64,000 nucleotides of DNA. It comes from Pegoplata infirma (Eukaryota > Arthropoda > Insecta > Diptera > Anthomyiidae). A program made the position numbers and the translations under genes. The notes beneath the pieces are model-generated. The model ran no database searches. It saw only the letters and a list, made by a program, of their open reading frames with translations, and had not been told where the DNA came from. Each line of letters begins with the position of its first letter. Positions within the stretch are counted from its first letter, which is position 1. Of the stretch, positions 24,665 to 36,139 are shown one piece after another. The stretch spans positions 35,201,410 to 35,265,409 of the forward strand of contig OY992537.1 in NCBI GenBank assembly GCA_963921195.1, read 5' to 3'.

Positions 24665-26060
24665 AAGTTTGTATGATTTCAAATTTTCCGGCAATATCGA
24701 AATAAAATCAAGTTATGTCCACTTTATGTCTATAAGAAAAATATCTGAATCTGAGATAATGTAAGAATTTATGGCATGCAATATCCCGACTGGAAGCCGA
24801 ACCCTTCAGTTTTTTTTTTAACCTCATCCATTTTTTTTTAATCCGGTTCGAATGACCATTTTAAGTCTAACTGTTTGGTATATTAATATAATTTAAATAT
24901 ATTTCTCTCACAAAATTTTGTAACCAACAAAACATTTTACGAAAACAGGGAATAAATTTTTTTCAAATATGATTTTTCGATAAAAAAAATTATTAAACTC
25001 CGTTTTTTTAATATGTTTATAATTTTAATATATAAATTTTTGTTTTTTGTTTTTAATATGTATTAAACTGTTTTTATATTCAATTTATTGAGTTGTTATT
25101 TTTTTTTTGTCAAATTATGTATAATGAGTAATGCAATAGAAAACTAGCTGTTATGAATTTATTTTAAGGCCTAAAACTAGGCCACATCATATTTGAAACA
25201 TTAGTCAGAAATGAAACATATTTTTATTAAATTTAGATTTAAAACAATAAAGAATAAGGAAGGATTGTCCTTATTTCCTCCTCTTCAAGGATTAAGGATG
25301 TATTACTTTAACTAAAAACATTTGCTTTCATTAATATAATTTTATGACACACTTATTTTGTAAAGCATAGTTTTAGGCCTTAAAATAAATTTATAAATGC
25401 TAGTTTTCTGTTGCCCTAATAATGAGTGTGTTTTGTTTTTATTTAGGTGTTTCATTTTGAGAATTTTTGTCTATACTTTTTTTTAATAAATGTTTTGTAA
25501 TAAAAACATAAATTTGTGATTTATCAAGATTTCGATTTGTTTAATTTCATTTAAAAGCCTTTTTTTCTTAAATTTTGTTTCTATGGTTTTATGCATTCTA
25601 CATTTTTTTATTTTGGTTAATAGATGTTTTTTTAACTAATTGTCTTTGATCATCTATATTTTTGTTTTAAAAGCTGCTAAATTTTGTTTTTTTTTAGTAA
25701 TTTAATGGAATCCTATAATTATGTAATTTTTTTTTGTTTTGTATTTTGGAGGGTCAATTTCTTTGTTGTAGGTAGTTAGATGTTTTAAATTTTACAAAAA
25801 GAAATGTATCGTTTTGGTGGTGATGATGGATGTTAGAAGGAAAGTGTATATTTATAAAAAAAGCAGACTTTTAAATTAAAATTGAAATTCTTTTAAAAAG
25901 TTTTAAAATATAATGAACTATGGTTTTGTAGTTGAAATTGTTTAGAAGGGCTTACGACATATTATTTGGTTTACTGCGTTATTCGATTTGAAATTAAAAT
26001 TGATTAGAAAGGGGGGTAATTCTCGGAGTCGATAGCGACGCACGTTCTATTCGAACGTGC
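24665..26060. other. AT-rich stretch with one MITE and a short GC hairpin
   Basis: A CGGTTCGAATGACCAT motif copy at 24844-24859, the MITE at 25133-25414, and a perfect 9-bp-stem hairpin CGCACGTTC-TATTC-GAACGTGCG at about 26039-26061. Otherwise plain. Confidence 0.45.
25133..25414. mobile_element. GCAAYAGAAAACTAGC palindromic MITE
   Basis: 282 bp; the ends GCAATAGAAAACTAGC / GCTAGTTTTCTGTTGC and sub-terminal TTATTTTAAGGCCTAAAACTA are mirrored. A smaller hairpin with GCCTAAAATTATGCTTTAA arms at 26069-26194 resembles it. Confidence 0.68.
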
Positions 26061-26068
26061 GATATTTC

Positions 26069-26194
26069 AATTTTTCTTTATGCCTAAAATTATGCTTTAA
26101 TAAATATGCCTAAAATTATGCTTTAAAAACATCACATAAAAAATAAAAAAAGCTTGTATTTATCAAAGCATAATTTTAGGCATAAAGAAAAATT
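26069..26194. repeat. 126-bp hairpin of TTTATGCCTAAAATTATGC
   Basis: AATTTTTCTTTATGCCTAAA at the left is mirrored by TTTAGGCATAAAGAAAAATT at the right; the left arm motif is duplicated once. Confidence 0.65.
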
Positions 26195-27340
26195 AAAAAA
26201 TCTCACCTTCATGTACCAAGAATTAGCCCCCAGAACTTTTATTTCGAAAGTAACACTAACCGACATCAAAAATGATTCTGGGAACTGACCACTCATTATC
26301 GATTAACCTTTCGATGGTGATTCCATTCTGTTTTTTTTTTTTCAGAAAATTGTGGTCAAGTTCACAAAAACCATTTTTGAGAACTTATAGCGATCAGTCT
26401 ATGCAGTGTCGTAGAAACCTTTAAAAGATCTTAAATTTATGCGTAGATCTTAAATTTATGCGTAAATCTTGAACTTTAACGTGTCAAAATTTCTGTTTTA
26501 TAATTTGTTGTATCTCTATCATTCTTGAGGTTATAGTAGGGCGAAAAAATGTTTGGTTAATTTAGAATTCAAACATTTCTTTCGATTTTAGTAAGGCGAC
26601 AGCCCACTTAAATTTGAGCAACCATAGTCCATATATATTTTTGAAACCGTTTTTGAAAACTGTATTAGTTTACATAGGATTTTAGGAAAAAAAAATACAA
26701 GACAATCATTGAAAAGTATATAAGAAAGTTTTAAATTAGTTAAACTTAAAAACGACTAATATGTTCGATGAATATGTACAGTTCAATATGAAATTATTTA
26801 TCTTTTGCAGATATAAAGGTTAGTAAATGGACACTCAGAAAAATATCGATCGAGGATTTAGGTGTTACAAACGGAACGAAAAGTTCACCCTCTATCATTT
26901 AATTGGCACTTATGCTGGGTTCTTGAGATGTGAATTAAGTTAAAATTTAGTTTAACGTAGTCTGAAACTCGAATTTTTCTAGCGAAACGTGATTTTTTTT
27001 TTAAATTTTTTCATTAAATACCATAATTTTAAGCAAAACTAAGCTGTTCCGCCGAAATTTCGTTATCAAACTTGGTAATGGCAGCACAAAAGAGTTTTCG
27101 GATTAACTTAACCAGACTTGTAAAATGACCTGTGAAAAATTTCTAAATAAAACTCTTGTTTTCAAAGCTTTAACACAGCCAGAATAAAAAATTTCGATAA
27201 TTTAACATACGAATGGCTCTTATCTTTTGAAATTATTCAGAAAATAATTTGACAGCGAATCAAATATAAAACATAATCCGAAAAGACAAATCTTACCGAA
27301 ATGAATACTTATGGCCTAAACGGCTCTTTACGAATGACAA
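26195..27340. other. about 1.1 kb without recognisable feature
   Basis: Less repetitive than the surroundings, with somewhat higher GC than the neighbouring AT blocks, no ORF over 60 codons and no repeat I recognise. It may be ordinary unique intergenic DNA. Confidence 0.4.
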
Positions 27341-27393
27341 TTTGAATTTTTAAATTATAATTGATCTTTCCGGAATTACAATTGATCTTTTTG

Positions 27394-29140
27394 TACCCTC
27401 CAACCACAGTATTGGGGGTTAGGGTGGCACGAATTATGAGTTTTTTTCGAATTTCGTCGATCGCTGGGCAAATTATGGTTCGATTTGGTCTAAAAGCTCT
27501 ATGTTTAAATTTTAAGCCAAATCGGACAAAATTAAGCCGTGCCTCCCCAAGTTAAAGTTTTGCCACAAAATAAATGTTTCCCATACAAACCAAAAAATTT
27601 GTTAATTTTATAATTTTTTTGTTAAATTATTATTTTACTTGATTAGCTTATTAACGACTACAAATTTAATTTTGGTGGGATAAATTCTTCCACTTCAAAA
27701 TTGAGTTCGAAAAAAACAATTTAGGACCGTCTACTCTAAAAAAAATTTTAGGATTTTTGCTGAGATGATATTATTCCTATCCGTGACATCTTTATCGTGT
27801 TCTGAAATTTTTTTAAAATTTTATGTTTTATCACAAAAAATTATTTTTGTCGAGTGCTTTGCAAAATATCGGTTGTTTTGGTCTAAAAACTCTATGTTTA
27901 AACTTTTAGCCAAATCGGACAAAATTCGAAAAAAGTCATTCGTGCCACCCTAATGGGGGTATACTCACATTGTATAGGTTTTGGACCCCATAAAGTATAT
28001 ATATTATTGATCAGTGATTGATTCTAAGACATTCTAGCGATGTCCGTCCGTCTGTGGAAGACACGATACAGTCCAAAGTAAAAGAGCTAGTCTCCTGAAA
28101 TTTGGCACGAATATATCTTGAGATCTTGGATTGGTTAAGTTTGGAAATGGGCAAAATCGGATTAGGGGGAAAAATTTCCCCTTAAGGAACTAAATCAACC
28201 TCAAAAAAACTGCCTTTTTCACTGTTTTTATACCCTTCAACCACAGTATGGGGGTATACTCACATTGCCATTTCGTGTGTAACGCATCGAAATATCGGTC
28301 TAGGACCCCATAAAGTTTATATATTATTGATCAGTGATCAATTCTAAGACATTCTAGAGATGTCCGTCTGTGGAAGACACGATACAGTCCAAAATAAAAG
28401 AGCTAGACTCCTGAAGTTTGGTACGAATATGTCTTATGGTATTGGCCTGGTTAAGTTCGAACATGGGCAAAATCGGATCAGGGGAAAAAAGTTCCCCCTT
28501 CAAGAACTAAACCAACGTCTGAAAAAATGCCAAAAACCAATAAGGGTTTTTTTGTAATTTAGTAAACGAACCCCCCCCCCCCAAAAAAAAAATACGCCCG
28601 TTTTTTTTAACGTGTTGGAGGGTATAGGAGATTCGGCCGAATTTAACACTCTCATTCCGTGTGTAACGCATCGAAATATCGGTCTAGGACCCCATAAAGT
28701 ATATATATTATTGATCAGTGATCGATTCTAAAATATTCTAGCGATGTCCGTCCGTATGTCCGTCTGTAGAAGACACGATACAGTCCAAAATAAATGAGCT
28801 AGACTTCCGAAGTTTGGCACGAATATGTCTTATATTCCTAGGCAGGTTAACTTCGGAAATGGTTAACTTCGGAAATGGGAAAAAGTTCCCCCTTGGAGAA
28901 CTAAACCAACCCAAGAAAACCCGCATTTTTTGCAGGGTTTTTTGTACTTTTGCTAAGCAAATGCAACATTCTTATCTCAGAAGAAGTTAAAAATCGCAGG
29001 GAGAAGGTGCCCCCTAACGTCTCCCACCAACCCCCCCCCCCCCCAAAAAAAAAAGACGCCCCTGGATTTTTTTAATATAGTTTTTTTACATTTTGGAGGG
29101 TATAAAAGATTCGGCACAGCCGAATGTAACACTCTCACTT
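27394..29140 (+). mobile_element. mini-me-like repeats (type B), about three partial units in series
   Basis: Each unit has TACCCTCCAACCACAGTATGGGGGTATACTC, then GGACCCCATAAAGTATATATATT, GATGTCCGTCCGTCTG, CACGATACAGTCCAAA and a poly-C run. Units restart near 27394/27953, 28231 and 28640; the last ends GGAGGGTATAAAAGATTCGGC...CTCTCACTTG. The first is split by the hAT MITE at 27420-27952. Confidence 0.7.
27420..27952. mobile_element. hAT-type MITE inserted in a mini-me-like repeat
   Basis: 533 bp with perfect 15-bp inverted ends TAGGGTGGCACGAAT / ATTCGTGCCACCCTA, flanked by TTGGGGGT and ATGGGGGT (7 of 8 matching). The YAGGG start and 8-bp duplication fit hAT. The uninterrupted target is visible at about 28245-28265. 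Internal direct repeats (GGTCTAAAA.CTCTATGTTTAAA at about 27489 and 27878) give small open frames that I do not accept as genes. Confidence 0.82.
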
Positions 29141-29184
29141 GTTTCTTTTCAGTTTATTTAATAATTTTTAATAATCATTACCAG

Positions 29185-29775
29185 GGAAACCAAAAATATG
29201 CACTAAAAAACACGTTTTATGCGCTTAAAATATGCCCTTAAAAACGGAAAATATGCTCTAAAAACAATAAAAATATGCTCTTAAAAAAATTATGTCCCCT
29301 TTTTTGCGGTGGTTTTTACAATTTGTTAGAGAATAGACCCTCCAAATACCGTTATGAGCGATAGTTAGAGGGTTAAATGTATTCTACAAAAATATTTGCC
29401 TTAATATTTTCTACTAAGTTGCTGAATCTAAAGAAAACATAGTTTCATATACCGATATGATGCAAGAACAGGCCAAAGGGGAATCAATCGTCACAATTCC
29501 GTAATTGTTGAAAAAAAAAAACATCCTTGTTGGATAAAAAATTTAAAAATAAATGTTGTCATAAAAAAAATTGGAAAATAATGCTCTAAAAATGGGAAAA
29601 AAATGCTCTAAAAATGTAAAAATATGCTCTAAAAAGTGAAAAAATGCTCTAAAAATTTAAAATATGCTCTAAAAATATGCTCTTATGCTAAAATATGCTC
29701 TTAAACCTAAAATATGCAAAAATATGCTCTTAAGGCTAAAATATGCAAAAATATGCTCTAACAAATCGATGCCAG
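29185..29775 (+). repeat. degenerate minisatellite AAAATATGCTCTAAAAA
   Basis: About 25 loose copies of ATATGCTCTAAAAATG with variable A/T spacers, in two clusters (29190-29300 and 29580-29765) around an unrelated 270-bp segment. The 72-codon frame at 29685 starts in this repeat and is not a gene. Confidence 0.7.
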
Positions 29776-29779
29776 ATTT

Positions 29780-30990
29780 CCTAAAAACTTCTGAAACGGA
29801 TAAATACCTTGCCCATTTATCAATAAAATGCACAGGAAAAAACATGATACTGCATATTTTTGGTTTCCCTGATCATTACAATAGTTTTACCTCAGCACCT
29901 TAAAGGTATCGTAGAGGATAGTTGGTAGACTATGGTTATATATACAAAAAGTCAATTAATCAACTTTTTGGAGGAAAAAGTTTGCTAACAACTTTCCGAA
30001 TTTTTGTTGTTTAGACTGGTTGACAGATGAAAAAAATTCCCCATATGAGTTAACCCTTACCAACCTTTATATATACCATTTCGTTACTACAAAAAAAACA
30101 CAAATTTTAAAAAGATTTTTTTTTAAGAAATTATTTGTTCAGATATATTTCAGTTTTATAAAATTAATGATATCATAGGTATTTTGTATTTGTTTAAATT
30201 AAAAAATACATTTTATTTATGAAAAAAATTTCTAATGAATACTACGTAAAGTTAAAGAGAGATTATTTGTATTTGAAAAATATTACAAACAAAAAAACAG
30301 CCTATAAATTAATTAAAAAATAATAATAAAAAAAATTTGTTTTTAAAAAATAAATTAAATAATAGTAATTATATGCAAAAAAAATCTACAACTTTTTATT
30401 TGTTTTAAAGATGAGAGTGTTCATTTGTTTTTTTGTTTTCACTATATAAGTAATTAAAAGTTAATATTTATATATAAAAAAAATTGGGATTTCTATGATG
30501 TTTTCGTTTTCTTTTTTGTTTTTCTTTGATGGTAAAAGGGTATATTTAATTAATTTATATACTAGATGAGAATATTTAATTTATATGTTTTTTTTATAAT
30601 TATTTAAATTATGGGGTTGACTTTCATTTTTTGTATTTTTTAATTGTATTTTAAATACAAATTTCAATATTAATTCACAAAAATTTTCTATGGTATTTTA
30701 AAATGGATACTAGTTTTTTAAATGGTCCTTGGAAGCTGATCAAAATTGAATGTCTTTATATTTTTAAAATATAGAGAAGACATTTTATATGAAACCGTGT
30801 AAAAAATTAATATAAAAAAATTAAATATCCCGTAAAATTAAATGCTGTTAACTTTAATAATAAATAATTGATTAAATTTTAAGTGGTCTTTCGAACCGTA
30901 AATGGTGAAATGGTCTTTCGAACCGTAAAAAACAGGGTTGAACAAAATTCATAAAAGATAAAAAATGTTAACCCAATCAAAAATAAACAT
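29780..30990. other. AT-rich stretch, two reverse copies of the CGAACC motif
   Basis: Plain A/T-rich DNA. ATGGTCTTTCGAACCG occurs twice in series at 30883-30898 and 30910-30925. No gene. Confidence 0.4.
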
Positions 30991-31381
30991 TAGCCCTGTT
31001 TTTTGCAGACCGGATTAAGATTAGGCATAACTCTATTTAGTTAAAAAATGTGTCAAATCAAGTTTAGATTTTTTTTATATTTTTTTCTTGAATCTACATC
31101 TAATTATAATATAAATAGTTAATATAAACAGGAAAAAAATCAAGCCTTGTCCAAAATGTAAAATGGTATTTATAAATCTGAGTAAATCCTAGGATTTAAC
31201 TAAATTTATTTTTTATTCTTTACATTTTGGACAAAGCTTAATTTGTTTTTCTGTTTATATTTACTAATTGTATGTAATTTTAGAAAAAAAATTATAAAAA
31301 AAATCTGGACTTGATTTGATCCATTTTTTAACTAAATAAAGTTAATCCTAATCTTAATCCGGTCTGCAAAAATCAGGGCTA
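30991..31381. mobile_element. TAGCCCTG-ended MITE
   Basis: 391 bp with inverted ends TAGCCCTGTTTTTTGCAGACC and its near-complement, continuing through CGGATTAAGATTAGG. The inner arms GCCTTGTCCAAAATGTAAA/TTTACATTTTGGACAAAGC are also mirrored. Target duplication not clear. Confidence 0.7.
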
Positions 31382-31557
31382 TTATATTAAAAATTGCATT
31401 CGTAAAAGATCAGTCGAAAAATAATATTTGAAATTCGAAAAAAGCCATTTGAAATTCAAACAAGTTCATTTGAAATTTTTCGAAAATCAATTAAATTCGA
31501 AAAAGATCAATTGAAATTCGAAAAAGATCTTTTTAAATTGACAATTTAGTATCCAAC

Positions 31558-31897
31558 TCTATTGACTCTTTGGAGCATCGTCGGAGTGTAGGTTGTGTAA
31601 CACTGTTCTATTCATAGTACCATGGTAAGTCTTCTGCTGATATTAGGGAACTGATCCCGAGACCGGGTTTTTGTTCGGAGTACTCGCATGTCTAGTAGGG
31701 CTCACCCATTTATAGTCGATTGCCCAGTATACGGCACAACGTATTACAGAGAAAATTCATTTATAAGTCAAACAATCCGTATGTGGAATATACTTCCTGC
31801 AGAAGTCTTTCCTGTTAACTACAATTTAGAAAAATTCAAAAAAAATATACACAAATACTACTCCCTCTATCCTCCTTTCCATAACCTATTTTCCTAA
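31558..31897 (+). pseudogene. 3' end of a non-LTR retrotransposon reverse-transcriptase ORF, broken
   Basis: Two adjacent frames read as the extreme C-terminus of a jockey/BS/CR1-like LINE ORF2. From 31558 the frame gives SLEHRRSVGC..., has an in-frame TAG near 31615, and continues to ...RPGFCSEYSHV, where the sense shifts frame. From about 31688 a second frame gives SSRAHPFIVDCP, then SQTIRMWNILPAEVFP and FKKNIHKYY, ending in TAA at 31895-31897. The pattern of HPF.V, T.R.WN.LP.EVFP and F(K)KN.H is typical of the end of such ORFs. Catalytic RT motifs are absent, so it is a 5'-truncated, frameshifted relic. It lies inside the AATTGAAATTCG minisatellite region. Confidence 0.75.
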
Positions 31898-31989
31898 TTA
31901 TCAACACAATGCACTGCATTTGTAGGGGACATCCAATGGGTGTTAGTTAAGTCAAAAAAATACTTTTTTTTTAGTTTCTCGAAATTCGT

Positions 31990-33245
31990 GAAACTTTAAT
32001 CAAAGTCAGGTAATGCACGAAAAAGGAGAATTGAAATTCGAAAAAGATCAATTGTAATTCACAAAATATCGGTTAAAAATTTTAGAAAATCAATTTAACT
32101 TTGAAAGATCACGTAAAACTTTTGGAAAATTAATTAAATTTCGAAAAAAAAAATTAAATTCCAAAAAGATTAAAATTCGTAAAACATTAAAAAATCTAAA
32201 AAAATAATTGAAACTCAAAATGATATTATTTCGTATAAAAAATAATATGTATTACGAATTTTAATTGGAATCTTTTAATTTAAATTGGTTAGTTTTGAAT
32301 TTAAATTCATCTTTTTCGAATTAAAATTACTGTAATTAAAAGTTGCTTGACTTTCGTAAAACTTCAATAATAACACAGGGCAATACTTTTTTTTGCCCGG
32401 TCTGCGTTTTGCTCCCGAACGCGAGCTGATGGAAAAAATTGGATAACAGATTCGGAATCAGCACACTAAAACCCATATAAATCAGTTGTCAAAGGTCAGG
32501 CAAATTGAAAAAGTTTATTTTTTGTCAATCTGTGTAATCAATTGATTCACAAAAAATTTAAATTCCATTGAAATTCAAGAAAACATATGAATTTCGAAAA
32601 AGATCAATTTAAATTAAAAAAAATTAAATCTTAGAAAATCAATTAAAATTCGAAAAAAAATTATTGAAATTCGACAAAAATTAATTGAAATTCAAAAAAA
32701 AAAATCAATTAAAATTAGTGAAACATTAATAAAATCCTAAAAAAAATAATTGAAACTCGAAATTGATCAGTATAATTTCGTATAAGAAATAATACTACGA
32801 ACTTCAATTGGAATCTTTCGAATTTGGATTGGTATCTTCTGAATTTCAATTGATCTTTTTAGAATTTAAATAACTGTTTTAAGAAGTTTTTCGACTTCGT
32901 GAAACCTCAAAAAAATCCGTTGATTCACAAAAAAAAAACAATTGAAATTCGAGAAAGATCAACTGAATTTCGAAAAACAGCAATTGAAATTCGAAAAACA
33001 TGAATTGAAACTCGTGAAACACTAATAAAATCCGAAAAAAATATTGAAACTCGTATTGGATCAAATATAAATTAGAAAAAGATGAATTAAAATTCATGAA
33101 ACATTAACATAATTCGAAAAAAAAAAAAAAAATATTGAAATCCGAAAAATACTTCGATTAATTTTGATATTTTTTGAATTTAAAATTATTTTTTTAATTG
33201 ATCATTTACGAATTTCAATTGATCTAGTTTGAATTTCCGTGACAT
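31990..33245 (+). repeat. about 21-bp minisatellite, inverse orientation, with one MITE
   Basis: AATTGAAATTCGAAAAAGATC units (first 20 bases as written elsewhere in the family), many decayed. The small MITE 32374-32534 is inserted in it. Confidence 0.7.
32374..32534. mobile_element. CACAGGG-ended MITE, short deletion derivative
   Basis: 161 bp; CACAGGGCAATACTTTTTTT at the left and ATCTGTG at the right, flanked by TAA on both sides (32371-32373, 32535-32537). It matches the first about 30 bp and last about 125 bp of 58237-59183. Confidence 0.75.
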
Positions 33246-33479
33246 TTTAAAAACGAAAATTTATCGTTTTAGATTAATCTCTAAACCAATTAATAATAGG
33301 AAAAAAAAATTCTAATTCAGTATCATTCTTAATAAAATTGGTTGTTTCCAATTCTATAATAATCATTTTAACTTATAAAAGGTTCTTAAACCGTATAAAA
33401 TCAGAAAAGCTCAAAAAACAATTGTATTTGCATTCCGCACAGCAGAATAAAAAATATTTTTTTGTTTAGAGCCAGAATT

Positions 33480-35360
33480 TTATTTTTTACGGTTCGATGG
33501 ACCATTTTTAATACAACTGATATTTTTCCTATAAACCGAATAAAAACAGGCCAGGTTATGTTGTAAGTGGCAGCTGACGTTCTACGTCAACACACGTAGA
33601 CTCTGAGGTACATTGTGATACCACGGGAAAAAAGAGACCAGATACAGTATCAATTTACTTTTTCAAAACTATTTCACAAAATTCAAAAGCTTTCAATGGA
33701 GCATACAATTTGCAAGTAACTTTGTTTTTATGCGGTTCGAATGTAAAAAAGGCTTTTTGCAAATGGTTCAAGTGCCGGAGTTTTATTTTAATACGGTTCG
33801 GAGGACCATTTTTGATAAAATTGATATTTGTTTCCTTCAAACCGAAAAAAGAAGGCATCAAATTTATTTTTCCATTTATTTTCACATGTTAATTCAAAAC
33901 TTTAAACTTTGGATCAAATCAATTTTTAAGTTGCTGTATTTTTGTAGGGTTCGTAGGACCATCTTAAATAAAAATTATTGTTTTCTACATACACACAAAA
34001 AAAAAATTCCAATGAACGAAATTCATAGTATTTATAAAAAAATTCATTAAATTATTAACTTTTTCATAATACTTTTGAACTTTTACAAAGTATTTATGGA
34101 TAAAACATAATATGTGGAATTTAAGAAATATTTAATATTTTTCATAAATACTATGAAAAAGTATATATTAACATCTTGTTTACTATGAAAAAGTTTATAA
34201 TTTGTATGTATTTGTTCATAAATACTATGAATTTCGTTGATTGGAATTTTTTTGTGTGTATGCAAAACAAGAGCTTTTACTTAATAGATAAATGGGTAAA
34301 AATGAGCTACTCAATTAGAACAGAAAATATTTTTTTGTTTAGTGCCAGAATTTTTATACGGTTCGGAGCACCATTTTTAATAAAATTTATATTTTTCCTA
34401 CATTTTTGTTCTAAAAAAGCTCCCAATTAAAGTAAAAATTTTATTTTGAAAACTATTTAACATGTTAATTTAAAAGCATTTAATAGAGCATACAATTTTA
34501 AAGTCACTTTAATTTTATACGGTTCGAAGGGCCATTTTAAACATTTTTTTTTTTGTTTTCCACAAATTTAAAAAAAAGACGGCTGCCCTAAGAACCAATT
34601 GTAATATTTAAACAACAGTTTTTTTTCGATTTTGCAGGACATATAAAAAAATAAAGTTAGAAAAAGACACAAAGCTTAATTTGCCAGAGGTAAAAAAATA
34701 TCATAGGAATTGAGTTATTTAAGAAAATTAGTCAGTACAGATTTTAAAAACATGTCTAAAAGTAACAAAAATCTCATAATATAAAAAAACTTTCTGTAAA
34801 AAGAAATATTTAAAATTTGAGAAAAAAAACATTCCTCAGAATCTGAGAAATTTTATCTTTAATTTAATTTGAGTAAAAATATAGTCCATTTTAAACTGTG
34901 ATATATGTAGCATTAAGGAAAAATTTAACCTGTGCTATTTTAACTTTTGTAATTATAAAACAAAAATAAAAATGTATTTTTGTTTTTATTTGTGTTTAAT
35001 TAAAATTTAAAATGTGAATGCAGATTTAAGATTTTATATTCAATAAAACTAATTCCTGAAGAGGTAGGAAAACACCCTACGAAACGTCGGAGAAAAATAT
35101 GAAATAAGTCTTTTATTGCATACAGGATACTACTATAATTTTACCTTGGAAATTCCAAAAAACATTGATATTAAAACTATATTATTTTAAACGGTTCGAA
35201 GAACCATCTGTAATATAAATAAAATATGTTCATTGTTGCAACAAATAAATTGAGTATAGGATTTTCTGAGTATTTTCAAATCTTCAATTTTTTATTTCTA
35301 AATAACTTTTGAAAATCTTAAGCCACCACTTTTTTTATGCGGTTCGAAGGACCATTTAAA
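33480..35360 (+). repeat. cluster of the dispersed CGGTTCGAAGGACCAT motif
   Basis: Copies start at 33490, 33733 (partial), 33794, 33947, 34359, 34520, 35192 and 35340, all on the plus strand, usually preceded by TTTTAT(A/G) and followed by TTTAAA-like sequence. Some share longer context (GCCAGAATTTT upstream at 33471 and 34344; GAGCATACAATTT at 33697 and 34484). A short CCTACGAAACGTCGG hairpin block is at 35059-35092. Confidence 0.75.
33990..34260. mobile_element. TACACACAAAA palindromic MITE, copy 2
   Basis: 271 bp with the same ends (TACACACAAAAAAAA ... TTTTTTTGTGTGTA) and the same TTCATAGTATTTAT arms as 8954-9218; turn near 34125. Small ORFs on both strands here mirror one another because of the palindrome. 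Confidence 0.78.
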
Positions 35361-35929
35361 TTAAATTTTATATTATTTCAAAAATACAATAGAAAATATA
35401 TTGTGTTTTAAAGATAATTTTCCTTTCATTGTGTTTGTTTTTTTTTTTTAAATGGTTGTTATGTTTTTAGAATGATCACGCTTTTAAGCTGAAATAGCAA
35501 AAAGAAAATTATAGAATTTTTAAAGAATTTTTTTTATGCTTCAATTTTTTTGTTTCGGGTTTAATTTATGTTTGTTTATATTAAATATATTGTTGTAGTA
35601 TGTATATAGCTATAAATGTAAAATGTAATTTGACAATTATGTATTTTTTATATATTTTATACGCATTTTTTTAAATCTTTTTTATGTATATTTAAATATG
35701 AAATTGTTTCATGGTTTTGGTTGAAAAACTACAATTTATGTTTAATATTTTGTTTTTAAGGTGATATTGTGACAACATATTTAGCGTAAATGGTAAATGG
35801 TATCTCCGTGTATGTTATGAATATGTATATCTTTTTCTTCAAAGGTTTTTAATAATTAAGTTTTTTGGGATTTAACCTTTTGTTTTTTTAATTTGTTGAT
35901 GTTGAGGTTTGTTTTGTTCATATATTAAT
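35360..35929 (-). other. probable dock 3' UTR and gene end
   Basis: AT-rich non-coding sequence immediately after the dock stop codon. Reading the minus strand, the closest exact AATAAA I see is the complement of 35291-35296, about 640 nt past the stop; an ATTAAA variant is near 35570-35575. Neither can be chosen from sequence alone. No ORF or recognisable element lies here. Confidence 0.35.
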
Positions 35930-36139
35930 TTACGTGCCATTTGCTTTGGGTAACGGTCGCACTAAATATAATTTTTCACCCTGTTTATTTGTATAAATGG
36001 GCGCTCTTTGGTAATGATCTACTAGTTGATCTAAAGTATGAAACTTACGTTGACCTATGCAGTACATGCTATTTTCAACATGAACACGGAAATGTTTATT
36101 ACGTCCCGGAGCCTTAAGTGAAACTGAATAATCACCCAT
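35930..36139 (-). CDS. dock: dock coding exon 5: C-terminal half of the SH2 domain and stop
   Basis: The acceptor AG is at 36141-36140; the exon starts with ATG, but this is internal Met482, because exon 4 ends ...DSETN and the SH2 domain continues as [19 protein letters not shown]. Residues 482-550 complete the domain: the strand with KHFRVHVE, the [18 protein letters not shown] helix region, and the terminal [12 protein letters not shown] followed by TAA at 35932-35930. Read alone, this frame looks like a 69-residue protein; it is only the last exon of dock. The block is intact, with no frameshift or stop. Confidence 0.96.
   Translation of the reverse strand: MGDYSVSLKAPGRNKHFRVHVENSMYCIGQRKFHTLDQLVDHYQRAPIYTNKQGEKLYLVRPLPKANGT

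Noticed and set aside
35930..36139. Independent 69-residue SH2-like gene
   Set aside because: Begins in the middle of an SH2 domain directly after a splice acceptor; it is dock exon 5.
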